This document shows positions 9,146 to 19,500 of a stretch of 64,000 nucleotides of DNA, piece after piece (position 1 is the first letter of the stretch; each line of letters begins with the position of its first letter). This DNA comes from an uncultured Flavobacteriaceae bacterium (GTDB lineage: Bacteria; Bacteroidota; Bacteroidia; Flavobacteriales; Flavobacteriaceae). The notes beneath the pieces were generated by a model. That model saw only the letters and a list, made by a program, of their open reading frames with translations. It was not told where the DNA came from and ran no database searches. The stretch is from positions 16,258 to 80,257 of the forward strand of contig CALHGE010000019.1 in assembly GCA_938029725.1 (NCBI GenBank), in the 5' to 3' direction. The position numbers and the translations under genes were made by a program.

Positions 9146-9844
9146 TTATAAAACGCCTTCGTCTGCAAAGCTAAAATATTCCTTTTGGGTAATTATTAAA
9201 TGATCCAAAATTTTTATATCGAGTACCTCAGCAGCAGTCTTTAGCTTATAAGTGATTTTTTTATCTGCAGCACTCGGTTTTAGTGTGCCTGACGGATGAT
9301 TATGTGCTAAAATCAAAGCGACAGCTCCAAGTTCAAGCGCCTGCTTCATTACCAAACGAACATCGACCAAAGTTCCTGTTATTCCACCCTTGCTGAGTTG
9401 ACCACGATGGAGTACTTTATTTGAATTATTGAGATAAACTATCCAAAATTCTTCATGTTGCAACTCTCCCAATAGGGGTTGTAATAGCTCAAAAACACTT
9501 TTACTACTTTGAATTTTTACTATTTTTTGAGCCTCCTCTCCCCTTCTGCGTCTTCCAATTTCCAATGCCGCGACAATAGTTACGGCTTTGGCTTCTCCAA
9601 TACCTTTAAATGCCATCAACTGCTTTACGGAAAGTCTACCAATCTCATTGAGGTTATTATTCACAGATGCTAAAATACGTTTGGATAACTCTACAGCACT
9701 TTCATTTCGGCTTCCTGAGCCAATTAAAATAGCTATGAGCTCTGTGTCTGATAAAAACCGCTTCCCTTTTTGAATTAATTTTTCGCGTGGCTTATCATCA
9801 TCCGACCAATTTTTAATAGATAGCGAAGCTTGTTTTTCTTGCAT
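9146..9844 (-). CDS. radC: RadC-family JAMM/MPN+ protein
   Basis: This 232-residue protein has a helix-hairpin-helix part (FKGIGEAKA, 79-87) and a C-terminal JAMM domain. The metal site is complete: Glu131/132 upstream, His181, His183, Ser185 (HNHPSG motif) and Asp194. The name RadC implies DNA repair, but evidence for a repair role is weak; the fold is that of zinc metalloproteases or deubiquitinases. It is the first gene of a minus-strand run with the deacetylase-like and yjjG genes, and is divergent from the DUF1569 gene with a 75-bp shared upstream region. Confidence 0.92.
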   Translation of the reverse strand: MQEKQASLSIKNWSDDDKPREKLIQKGKRFLSDTELIAILIGSGSRNESAVELSKRILASVNNNLNEIGRLSVKQLMAFKGIGEAKAVTIVAALEIGRRRRGEEAQKIVKIQSSKSVFELLQPLLGELQHEEFWIVYLNNSNKVLHRGQLSKGGITGTLVDVRLVMKQALELGAVALILAHNHPSGTLKPSAADKKITYKLKTAAEVLDIKILDHLIITQKEYFSFADEGVL

Positions 9845-9919
9845 TCTTAAAAATAAGACAAATCACACAAATATGAAATAGTTTAATTAGTCATAACTTT
9901 ATGCTCAAAACAGCCTAAA

Positions 9920-10360
9920 ATGAAATCTCTTTTTGAAGAAACCACCTATCACCAAACGCTATCAAGAATTGAAGCGCTCAATGAAAATTCAGAAAGACAA
10001 TGGGGCAAAATGACTGCAGGTCAAATGGCTTGGCATTGTCAATTTCCTATTAGTATTGGTATCAAAAACCCCAATAAAGGAACCGGAAACCTTTTCGTTC
10101 GGTTGTTTTTCAAAAAACAAATGTATAACGATACCCCTTTTCGTAAAAACCTACCTACAGCTCCTAACCTTAAGGCAAAAGAAGAAAAGGACCTCCCTTC
10201 AGAAAAAGCAATACTTCGCCAACTCGTCACTAACTTTTATGACTGTAAAAGTAGAAAAGACTGGAATCCGCACCCGTTATTTGGAAGATTTACGCATGAA
10301 CAATGGGGCAAGATGGAGTATAAGCATCTAGATCACCATTTGACTCAGTTTGGGGTATAG
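9920..10360 (+). CDS. DUF1569 family protein (DinB-like helical fold)
   Basis: This 146-residue soluble protein has no signal peptide. It has the typical DUF1569 opening (RIEALNENSERQWGKM, then QMAWHCQ) and the closing HLDHHLTQFG block. In the related DinB superfamily, histidines at these places bind a metal between four helices; His34 and the closing His cluster would be the equivalents. The biochemical role is unknown; some DinB-like proteins are thiol-dependent transferases. Its 3' end overlaps a possible small convergent gene by 33 bp. Confidence 0.85.
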   Translation: MKSLFEETTYHQTLSRIEALNENSERQWGKMTAGQMAWHCQFPISIGIKNPNKGTGNLFVRLFFKKQMYNDTPFRKNLPTAPNLKAKEEKDLPSEKAILRQLVTNFYDCKSRKDWNPHPLFGRFTHEQWGKMEYKHLDHHLTQFGV

Positions 10361-10543
10361 TCGATGATCTTCCGACTGTATTTCTTGGTGGTCGATTTTA
10401 GCTCGCGTATCATTACCCATTCTGTCCTCTTCTAAATTAACGTTGGATACACCTAACATGCAGGCCACCATAATCAGCGAAAGCTTTCGTCTTAGAAATC
10501 GACATATAGCTTTAAGCAGCGGCGCCTTTTGTTCTTGGGTCAC
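10328..10543 (-). CDS. Possible small exported or membrane protein (71 residues)
   Basis: This frame would encode 71 residues. Residues 9-30 (ICRFLRRKLSLIMVACMLG) form a basic-then-hydrophobic stretch like an uncleaved signal anchor. The remainder is very polar and acidic (EEDRMGNDTR, SEDHRLYP). It is separated from the next minus-strand gene by a strong terminator (10602-10630), so it would need its own promoter. It overlaps the 3' end of the DUF1569 gene by 33 bp on the opposite strand. The composition looks protein-like rather than random, but I recognise no family. Confidence 0.35.
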   Translation of the reverse strand: MTQEQKAPLLKAICRFLRRKLSLIMVACMLGVSNVNLEEDRMGNDTRAKIDHQEIQSEDHRLYPKLSQMVI

Positions 10544-10601
10544 AGTGAATAGAGCGCAAAACGAATTCTAAAGACCCACGGAACTGACAAATATTCAGCA
10601 C

Positions 10602-10630
10602 AAAAAAGCCCCTGCAAAACGGCAGGGGCT
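10602..10630 (-). terminator. Rho-independent terminator for the charged secreted protein gene
   Basis: AGCCCCTGC (10607-10615) pairs with GCAGGGGCT (10622-10630). Read on the minus strand, the stem is followed by six T (10602-10607). It lies 28 bp downstream of the stop at 10658. Confidence 0.9.
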
Positions 10631-10657
10631 AAATTCAGTATCAGATAAACTAAAAAT

Positions 10658-11362
10658 TTATTCTATAGGCTTGCCAAGCTCTTCAATTTCTTTAGTTTTC
10701 TTTTTCACCCTTTCCTTTCCTCTTTTGATAATATCCTCAAGCTCATTTAGTTTTTCCTCAGCCTTACTGATTTTCTCCTCTTTTTCTTTAATCAATTCTT
10801 CATCAGAGCCTTTTTCGCTGCGCTCTTTCTCAACCCGCTCTTTCGCTTGTTTCACTTTTTCACGTCCATTGCGTAAAGTCTCTTCATTCTCATTAAGGCT
10901 ATTTTCGGTTCTCTCTATTTGTTCTTTGGCCATTGACGCTCTCTGCATACCAAACTCTTTTCCGCTCATATCACCTTTGTCACGACCATAAGCATTGCCT
11001 TTAGCTGATTTTTCCTTTTTTGCTTTCTTGGCCTTCTTTTCAGATTTCTCCTCTTTTGTATCATCATCACGGTCTTCGACGTCATCATGGTCTTCGACAT
11101 CATCATCACCTTTCATCTTATTCTTTTCCTCTTTAGCCTTCTCCTTCATTTTGTCTTTACCCTTCTCCTTCATTTCATCAGCTTTGTCTTTTTGCTGCTC
11201 CAATACCTCATCAACTTCTTCCGCGACCTCTTCTTTTACCTTCTTTACTTTTTCTTTTTTCGCTTTTCCTTTTTCTTGAGATTTCCCTTGAGCGTGCCCA
11301 GAAGTTGTTGTTAGAACAAATGCGAACAGCATCAATCCAATTAATCTTTTTATATTTTGCAT
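10658..11362 (-). CDS. Secreted Lys/Glu-rich coiled-coil protein of unknown function
   Basis: This 234-residue protein has signal peptide 1-24 (cleavage near GHAQ). The mature protein is extremely charged. Residues 26-125 are mixed Lys/Glu repeats with an acidic insert of DD/ED/HDD units (about residues 85-103). Residues 140-230 are a predicted long coiled coil of Glu/Lys/Arg heptads. There are no Cys and few aromatic residues. It sits 18 bp after the small lipoprotein gene 11381-11584 on the same strand, which is also coiled-coil-like; the two probably form one operon ending at the 10602 terminator. The function is unknown; a structural or polyelectrolyte role in the periplasm is speculation. 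Confidence 0.75.
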   Translation of the reverse strand: MQNIKRLIGLMLFAFVLTTTSGHAQGKSQEKGKAKKEKVKKVKEEVAEEVDEVLEQQKDKADEMKEKGKDKMKEKAKEEKNKMKGDDDVEDHDDVEDRDDDTKEEKSEKKAKKAKKEKSAKGNAYGRDKGDMSGKEFGMQRASMAKEQIERTENSLNENEETLRNGREKVKQAKERVEKERSEKGSDEELIKEKEEKISKAEEKLNELEDIIKRGKERVKKKTKEIEELGKPIE

Positions 11363-11380
11363 AATTTCTTAACTTTAATT

Positions 11381-11584
11381 TTATAAACTATCTAATTCAC
11401 TTAGAGCAGACTCTACTTCAGCTGCCTTTTGCTCTACCTCTACTGCGGTCTTTTCAATTTCTTGCTCCACCGCCTCTATTTTGTCGAGGGTCGCATCTAA
11501 TTCTTGTTGCTCTTTTTTGGTATCTCTGCAGGAAATTATTCCCATAAAAAGAACAGACATGGCCAACATACTTAATTTTTTCAT
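11381..11584 (-). CDS. Small coiled-coil lipoprotein (67 residues)
   Basis: The N-terminus has a basic start and hydrophobic core ending in a lipobox-like GIISC, so Cys19 is the likely lipidation site. Residues 25-65 are a single helix with heptad-like spacing of Leu, Ile, Val and Ala between Glu/Lys, resembling small Lpp-like coiled-coil lipoproteins, though no homology is claimed. It precedes the Lys/Glu-rich secreted protein by 18 bp on the same strand, so the two are probably co-expressed. No C-terminal Lys like that of Lpp (for peptidoglycan linkage) is present; it ends in LDSL. Confidence 0.7.
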   Translation of the reverse strand: MKKLSMLAMSVLFMGIISCRDTKKEQQELDATLDKIEAVEQEIEKTAVEVEQKAAEVESALSELDSL

Positions 11585-11647
11585 GATAATTTATTAAATG
11601 ATTAGTATTTCATTTAACGCAGAAAAGAAAGCTAAATTGTATGATTT

Positions 11648-13009
11648 TCAGATCTTTATAAATTGTTTTTTTAAGGCATCTAAGTCTAATCCACCGTAAT
11701 TACCTGAACTCATTAGAAGTAATGTAGCAGTATCAAAGGCTTGGCTAAAAATATACTCTTTAAACGCATCGGCATTCGTATAAATATCCAAATCAGTACG
11801 CTGAAAAGCTGCTCTTATTTGCTCAGAACTCACCGCTTCCAATTTTTTTATAGCAACCGACTCGGGTAAATAGAAAACAACGGCAACATCGGCAGCATCT
11901 AAAGCACCTTTATATTCCTTCAAAAATTCAGGATTAAAGCTGCTGTATGTATGTAATTCTAAGCAAGCTATTAATTTTCTATTGGGGTATTGTTCTTTTA
12001 CCGCTTTGGTTGTTGCGCTCACCTTACTTGGAGAATGTGCAAAATCTTTATAAGCAACACTTGTCTTTCCTTCTGCTATTTTCTCCAAGCGTTTTGAAGC
12101 ACCAGAGAACGTAGCAATCGCCTCGTAAAAATCATCCTCATCAAGCCCCATGTTCTGACAGACCCATTTGGCGCCCGCGAGGTTGTTGAGATTGTGTTTT
12201 CCAAAAATCTGAATTGGCATTGGCCCTTCTGGAGTTTCTAAAAGGGTTTGACCATCAGCAACCGTATACTCAGGAGTTTGATATGGTAATTTTCGAATCG
12301 CATTTTCAGAAGCTTCTACCAGCTTTTTTACCTCAATATCTTCCTCGTTATAGCTAATGCTTCCGCCTTTGACAATACTATCCACAAAAATCTTAAACTG
12401 ATCAACATAAATATCAAAAGTGGGAAAAACATTAATATGGTCCCAAGCAATTCCACTTAACAAGGCGATGTTGGGTTGATACAAATGAAATTTCGGTCTT
12501 CTATCTATTGGCGAAGACAGGTATTCATCTCCTTCTAGCACAATAAAATCATTCTCTTCTGTCAAATGCACCATTCGGTCAAAACCTTCCAACTGAGCAC
12601 CTACCATATAATCTACAGAACGGTCATGATAATTCAGCACATGCAAAATCATAGATGTTATTGTCGTTTTACCATGACTTCCCCCGATGACCACTCTAGT
12701 TTTATTCTTCGATTGTTCGTAAAGAAATTCTGGATAGGAATAAATTGTCATTCCCAATTCCTGTGCTTTTAGCAGTTCAGGGTTGTCAGCCTTAGCATGC
12801 ATCCCTAAAATAACGGCATCTAAATGGGCATGTATCTTATCAGGAAACCACCCGAACACTTCTGGCAAGAGCCCTTTATCTTCCAACCTACTTTTTGATG
12901 GTTCGAAAATGACATCGTCACTTCCTGTAATTGTATATTTTTTATGATGAAGTGCTAACGCTAAGTTGTGCATCGCACTTCCACCTATGGCAATAAAATG
13001 AATTTGCAT
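11648..13009 (-). CDS. mpl: UDP-N-acetylmuramate:L-Ala-gamma-D-Glu-meso-DAP ligase (Mpl)
   Basis: A 453-residue Mur-ligase-family enzyme that reattaches recycled murein tripeptide to UDP-MurNAc, bypassing MurC, MurD and MurE. The N-terminal Rossmann part starts HFIAIGGSAMHNLA, which distinguishes Mpl/MurC from other Mur ligases. The ATP P-loop GGSHGKTT is at 109-116, the DEY of EGDEY near 160, and an HNLNN block near 275 precedes the C-terminal ligase domain. The motif FAHSPSK near residue 320 is typical of Mpl rather than MurC. It implies recycling of meso-DAP-type peptidoglycan. It is divergent from the cupin gene. Confidence 0.9.
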   Translation of the reverse strand: MQIHFIAIGGSAMHNLALALHHKKYTITGSDDVIFEPSKSRLEDKGLLPEVFGWFPDKIHAHLDAVILGMHAKADNPELLKAQELGMTIYSYPEFLYEQSKNKTRVVIGGSHGKTTITSMILHVLNYHDRSVDYMVGAQLEGFDRMVHLTEENDFIVLEGDEYLSSPIDRRPKFHLYQPNIALLSGIAWDHINVFPTFDIYVDQFKIFVDSIVKGGSISYNEEDIEVKKLVEASENAIRKLPYQTPEYTVADGQTLLETPEGPMPIQIFGKHNLNNLAGAKWVCQNMGLDEDDFYEAIATFSGASKRLEKIAEGKTSVAYKDFAHSPSKVSATTKAVKEQYPNRKLIACLELHTYSSFNPEFLKEYKGALDAADVAVVFYLPESVAIKKLEAVSSEQIRAAFQRTDLDIYTNADAFKEYIFSQAFDTATLLLMSSGNYGGLDLDALKKQFIKI

Positions 13010-13099
13010 GAAGTCTAAATTATGGTGTAAAGATAGGAATTGAAGTTAGCTTCGAAAACCACAACATTATATTTATCTTAGTTGCGTAAACGAAACATC

Positions 13100-13417
13100 A
13101 TGAGCCTCAATATATCGAATATTACCTCTAAAGAAATCATGCCAGGTTACCATGGTAAACTTGTGCATACCGAAACCATGACTTTGGTTTTTTGGAATGT
13201 TGAAAAGAATGCCGTCGTGCCTGAACATCATCATGTTCACGAACAAATCATGCATGTTATTGAAGGCACATTCGAATTTACTTTAGCTGGCGAAACTAAA
13301 ACTTATCATCCGGGTGATATTGTTCCTATTGCTTCAAATACCCCACATAGCGGAAAAGCACTTAGCCCATGTAAATTAATGGATGTTTTTAGTCCCGCTC
13401 GTGAGGAGTATAGATAG
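13100..13417 (+). CDS. Small cupin-domain protein
   Basis: This 105-residue single-domain cupin has both conserved motifs. Motif 1 is PEHHHVHEQIMHVIEG (metal ligands among His43, His45, His47 and Glu48) and motif 2 is PGDIVPIASNTPH (last ligand His83). The metal site looks intact, so it may bind or turn over a small ligand, but the substrate cannot be read from sequence. The start is placed at ATG 13100 instead of the in-frame TTG at 13082, which would add only six residues without family support. It is divergent from mpl and is followed after about 150 bp by the alpha-2-macroglobulin gene. Confidence 0.88.
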   Translation: MSLNISNITSKEIMPGYHGKLVHTETMTLVFWNVEKNAVVPEHHHVHEQIMHVIEGTFEFTLAGETKTYHPGDIVPIASNTPHSGKALSPCKLMDVFSPAREEYR

Positions 13418-13564
13418 GGCCCTTAACTAACCCAAACATCTAGTTTACTCATTTTTTATTGGTTTTAGGCAGATTTGGATTCATATTTGCTCTTAGTTTT
13501 GCACTAGCGTACTGAGCGTGCTGGCACATCGTTCTAATTTTAAAGTATTGCCTAATTTATAGAC

Positions 13565-16500
13565 ATGAAACATTTCGTAACACTACTAACGCTCCTCTTA
13601 TTTTCACAAATGGCGCAAGCACAAAAAAATGAACCTACTTTCGAAACGCTCTGGAAACAGGTTGAAAAATTGGAGAACGAGGCTTTGACAACCTCTGCTT
13701 TGAAGCTTGTGTCTGGTATTTCTGAAAAGGCAAAAAAGGAAAAAAATTCCGCCCAAATTGTAAAAGCACTACTATACGCTTCGAAGTATGCCATGACATT
13801 GGAAGAAAATGCCCAATTGAAAATTATTAATGATTTCAAAACAGAAATTAAAAAAGCTAAATCTCCTACCAAAAATGTTCTAGAAAGCTATTTAGCAACT
13901 CTTTTCTGGCAATACTTTCAGCAAAATAGGCATCAATTTTACAACCGCACAAAAACAGCTGTCAAAATAGATTCAATAGACTTCAGGACTTGGGATTTAA
14001 CTACCTTGTTTACAGAAATCAGTATTCACTTTGATGCATCTTTAAAAAACGAGACAAGCTTACAAAACACTCCTGTTTCTGATTTCAAAGTAGTGCTTAA
14101 CCAGCGCACAAATTCAGAAGAATATCGACCAACTTTATTTGACCTTTTAGCGCACAACGCACTGGCTTTTTATAAAACCAGCGAAAACAGCATTTCAAGA
14201 CCAATAGCTAAATTTGAAATCAATGACCCTAAGCTATTATGTGATGGAGATGCCTTTGTAAGAATAAACATCAACACACCAGATGAAACCTCGCTGCAGA
14301 CCAAAGCTTTACGTATTTATCAAACTTTGTTATTACTGCATGGTTCTTCCAAAGCCCCATATACCTACGCAGAGATTAATATTGAGCGCTTGAATTTTAT
14401 TTACCAAAATGCGGTTTTTAAAAATAAAGAACAACAATTTCAAGACGTACTGCAAAATTCAGCTTCGGCAACTAAAGAAAATTTAGCATCCGGTTTATAC
14501 CAGTATGAAATTGCTTTATTATTGCGAAGTCAAGGCCAGCAGTATCAAGCGAATACAAATGAGAAAAACCGTTGGAAAACAAAAGAAGCATTGACTCTTT
14601 GTGAATCGGTAATTAAAGAACATCCTGATAGTAAAGGTGCTAAGCAATGCAAAGCCTTGAGGTCTCAAATACTTCAAAAAAGCCTGCAATTGACTACTGA
14701 AAAACATATTCCCATTCAAAAGACCGGCCGTTTTTTAGTGAATTACCTGAACTTGAACGGCCTCACACTTTCGGCACGAAGTATTACAGAGCTTGAATTA
14801 AAGGGGCTGAACGAAGTTTATGAAAAGGAGGATAAACTTGCTTTTATCAAAAAACTACCTCCCACCATAGAATGGCAAACCGACTTAAAAAATGAAAATG
14901 ATTATCAATCGCACCGTACGGAAATTTCTATGCCTCCTCTAGCGAACGGCAGGTATTTAATTTTAGCAGAACCGAAAGACAAAACCAACAAAACCTTTTC
15001 ATTCAGCACCGTACAAGTGACTGACATGGCACTTAGCGAGACTAGAGGTAGTACGGAACATAATTTCCAAGTTATTGACCGCCATAACGGCAAACCTATC
15101 TCAGGAGCACTGGTAGTTATTCGTTACAAAAAAAATTACGCTCGTAATTTTTTTAGCAAACGCTTTGTTGCCGACAGCATGGGCAATATCTCAATTCCTC
15201 TTAATGAAGATAGCTGGAGAGCCATGAAAGTGACCATCTCTCATAAAAAAGACAAAGCCTCATACGAAGGGTTTTACAGGAACTCCATCCGTAAAGAAAG
15301 TGACTCTAAAACCAGTTATTCTTGCTTTCTGTTTACTGACAGGAGTATCTATCGACCTAGCCAGCCCTTATATTTTAAAGGAATTACCATACAGCAAGAA
15401 AATGATGTTTCTTCTATTTTAGGAAATGAAAAAGTATCGGTACAATTAAAAGATGTAAACGGACAAGTGGTTGCAACCAAAGCGTTTACTTCAAATGATT
15501 ATGGCTCGTTTTCTGGAGAATTTAAGATACCAAACAACGGCCTAACAGGCCAATTCTCCTTGCAAGTTGTCTCTAAAAAAGACCTAAGCGGATATGCCCG
15601 TTTTTCGGTGGAAGAATACAAACGCCCTAAATTTGAAACTTCATTTAAGCCTGTCACTGAGAGCTATAAAGTTAACGATAGTGTACGCGTGAAAGGATCG
15701 GCTACAGCATACGCAGGAAGTAGTATTACCGATGCCAAAGTTGCCTATCGGGTGAAACGCGTCGTATATTACCCTAGGTGGTGTTATCAGTATTACCCCA
15801 ACCTTAGAAGCTCCTCACAAGAAATCGCTCATGGCGAAACCAAATCAGATGCATCTGGCGTCTACCAAATAGATTTTAAAGCCTTAGCAGACAACAGTGT
15901 AGACCGAAATAATAGGCCTACTTTCAGTTATGAAGTAACTGCAGACGTAACCGATATTAATGGCGAAACCCATAGCGCAAGCACCATAATAAATGTTGGT
16001 TATCACACCTTAACTGCCACCATAGACATCGCTAATTCTTTTGATAAAGATTCCGAAGAAAATAAACTAAGCATTTCAACTACTAATTTAAACGGGCAAT
16101 TTGTTGCTGCAAAAGGCAGCATTAAGATGTATAAGCTAAAAGCGCCTAAAAGTGTAAACCGGCCTAGACCTTGGGCCGCTCCTGATTATGAGGCTTGGTC
16201 TAAAAATAAGTTTAAGAAAACATACCCCAATGATGCCTTTGCTAATGAGCACGATGCTTCTACTTGGGAAAAAGGAGAACTCGTTTGGGCATCTAATTTT
16301 GACACCGAAAAATCTAAAGAACTCTCTCTCGGTGCTACCCAAAAATGGCTGTCTGGAAAATATAGTATTGAATTGAACACTAAAGACAAATTTGATCAAC
16401 CGGTTAAAGACATACTTCAAACTACGCTATTCGGCCATAATGATACTGGCTTGGCCGATAATCAGCTATTTGATATCAAAACAGATAAAACTAGTTATGC

Positions 16501-19500
16501 AATCGGAGATCAAGTAAAAGTGACTTTGCTTTCAAATGCTGAGGATATCAATGTAACGGTTAACATTGAAAAAGACCATACGATAATCGACACTAAACTG
16601 ATTCATTTAAGCAACAGCTCAGCGTCTTTTACAGTGCCCGTTAACGCAGATGATTTAGGCGGATTTGCCATCACCTACAGTTATTCTGTCTACAATTATT
16701 TTTACGCAAGTAATCTAATCATTCAAGTGCCCTACCCTGCTACTGATTTACAAATTGAGACAATGACCTTCCGTGATAAATTGCAACCTGCAATGGAAGA
16801 AACCTGGTCTTTCAAAATCAAAGGTCCGAAAGGTGATAAAGTTACAGCAGAGCTTTTAGCGAATATGTACGATGCATCTCTTGATACTTTTCGAGCACAT
16901 TATTGGGGGTTTAGCCCCTTGGCAAGACGAACCTATCATACCAATCGCACAGCAAATGCCTACTATTGCTATGGTACAAATACGTTTCAAACCTATATGT
17001 ATAATGATCTGTTCAGATACCAAAACCAGAATTTTGATAGCTTTCAATGGTTCGGTCTGCAATTCGGTTATGGCGGTAGGTATGGAAGCGGAATACGCCG
17101 CAGCGCAAGAATGATGACGAAAGGGGCTGCCACTTCTTCACCCGAAGCATCAGAAATAATGATGAATGATATGGAACTTGATGAATCGACTGTAGGTCAA
17201 GTAGCAGCTATTGCGATGGCAGAGAATACAGTTTTTCCTACCTATTCTGAGAATGACAAAGACACTACAAGGCCAGAAATTAAACAAGGAAGCGCTTCAG
17301 ATCACATCAAAATCCGTCAAAACCTTCAGGAAAACGCTTTTTTCTTTCCGCATTTAAAAACGGACAAAGAAGGCAATGTAAGCTTTAGTTTTACAACTCC
17401 CGAAGCACTCACCAAATGGAATGTGCAATTATTAGCACACAATAAACATCTGGAAAGTTCTATCAAAACACTTCAGACGGTAACCCAAAAAGAGCTAATG
17501 GTCACACCTAACACACCCCGTTTCTTGAGGGAAGGTGATGAAATCGTCATCAGTACTAAAATAGCAAACTTGACGAATAAAGAACTCTCTGGAACAGCGA
17601 AATTAGCGTTGGTAGATGCTGTAACTGGCAAAAGTATTTCAAAACAACTAGTACTACCCCTACCATTCAGTGAAGATGTTGCACGTAGAGAAGGAACAGA
17701 TCAAGCTCCTTTCAAAGTTGATTCACTAGGAAACACCCAAGTATCTTGGCGCTTAAAAATTCCTACGGAGATTCAAGCGATTCAATATACAGTTACCGCA
17801 AAGGCAGGAGATTTTAGTGACGGCGAACAGAATGTGCTTCCAGTGCTAACCAACAGAATATTACTTACTGAAACCCTACCCATGTGGGTGCAGAGCAATC
17901 AGACTAAGACTTTTACTTTAGATAAACTAAAGACGACGAAGTCAGCAACTCTGAAGCACCATAAGTTGACTTTAGAGATGACCTCGAATCCAGCTTGGTA
18001 TGCAGTGCAGGCACTACCTTATTTGATGGAATACCCATACGAGTGCAACGAGCAGACCTTCTCAAAATACTATGCGAATACCTTGGCTGCTCATATTGCT
18101 AATCGGAATCCGAAAATTCAAGAGGTCTTTACTCAATGGGCGAATTCCGATGCTTTGGTGAGTAATTTGGAGAAGAATCAAGAATTAAAATCCCTTTTGA
18201 TTCAAGAAACTCCTTGGTTACGCGATGCGCAATCAGAGAGCGAACAAAAAAAACGAATTGCGCTCTTGTTTAATTTGAGCAACATGAAAAATGAGCAAAC
18301 TGCTGCTTTGAACAAATTGAAGCAAAATCAAAAAAGCTCCGGTGCTTGGCCATGGTTCAATGGCGGACCAGATAATCGTTTTATTACACAGTATATAAGT
18401 ACTGGCTTTGGTCATCTAAAACAACTGAATGTTGAAGCTAGTGAAGCAGAGATACAACCGCTCATCCTAGATGCAATTCACTATTTGGATGCTGAGTTCG
18501 TCAAGGAATATGAGTACATGAAAAAGCATACCAAAGATATTAACGCGGACCATTTGAGTCAGATGCAAATACACTTCTTGTATATGCGTAGCTTTTTTAA
18601 GGATATCAAAACTTCAAATAAAATTGATAAAATTATCACCTACTATTCAGGTCAAGCACAAAAATATTGGAAGGATAAAGGATTATACGCTAAAGGGATG
18701 TTGGCCTTAATCATGCATCGAATGAAAGATGAAACAACTTCTAAAAAAATACTACAGGCACTGCAAGAAAATAGTATCACTTCAGATGAATTAGGCATGT
18801 ATTGGAAAGAGAATGGCAATTCTTGGCTCTGGTATCAGGCACCTATAGAAACACAGTCTTTGCTTATTGAAGTTTTTTCTGAAATCACACCCAGTGCTAT
18901 CGAAACTATAGACAAGCTCAAAATTTGGCTACTAAAGCACAAACAAACCAATCAATGGAAAACAACGAAAGCTACTTCTGAGGCAGTGTATGCCCTATTA
19001 CTACAAGGAAGCGAATGGCTATCGGTTAGCGATGCGGTTGACGTTCTGGTCGGAGGCGAAAAAATTGAGGCTTCCAAATTAGAAAATGCAAAAACTGAAG
19101 CAGGTACTGGCTATTACAAAACTGCATGGAATGGGACTGAAGTAGCACCAAAAATGGCTGAAGTACAAGTAAGCAAAAAAGGAAAAGGCATTGCTTGGGG
19201 AGCTTTATACTGGCAGTATTTTGAAGATTTAGACAAAATCACCTCAGCTGAAACTCCATTGAAGCTAAAAAAGAAACTATTCCTTAAAAAGAATACAGAT
19301 ACAGGAGAAGAGATTTCAGCAATCACAGCCAATACCAATTTGAAAGTGGGTGACTTGGTGCGCGTTCGTATCGAATTAAGTGTAGATCGCCCTATGGAAT
19401 TCGTTCACATGAAAGATATGCGAGCAGCAGGTTTTGAACCGATAAACATTATCTCAAGATACAAATGGCAAGACGGCTTGGGTTATTATGAAAGCACCAA

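Noticed and set aside
10671..11314. Long plus-strand open frames with Ser/Phe-rich text
   Set aside because: Antisense shadows of the Lys/Glu-rich secreted protein; composition is the complement of its GAA/AAA codons.
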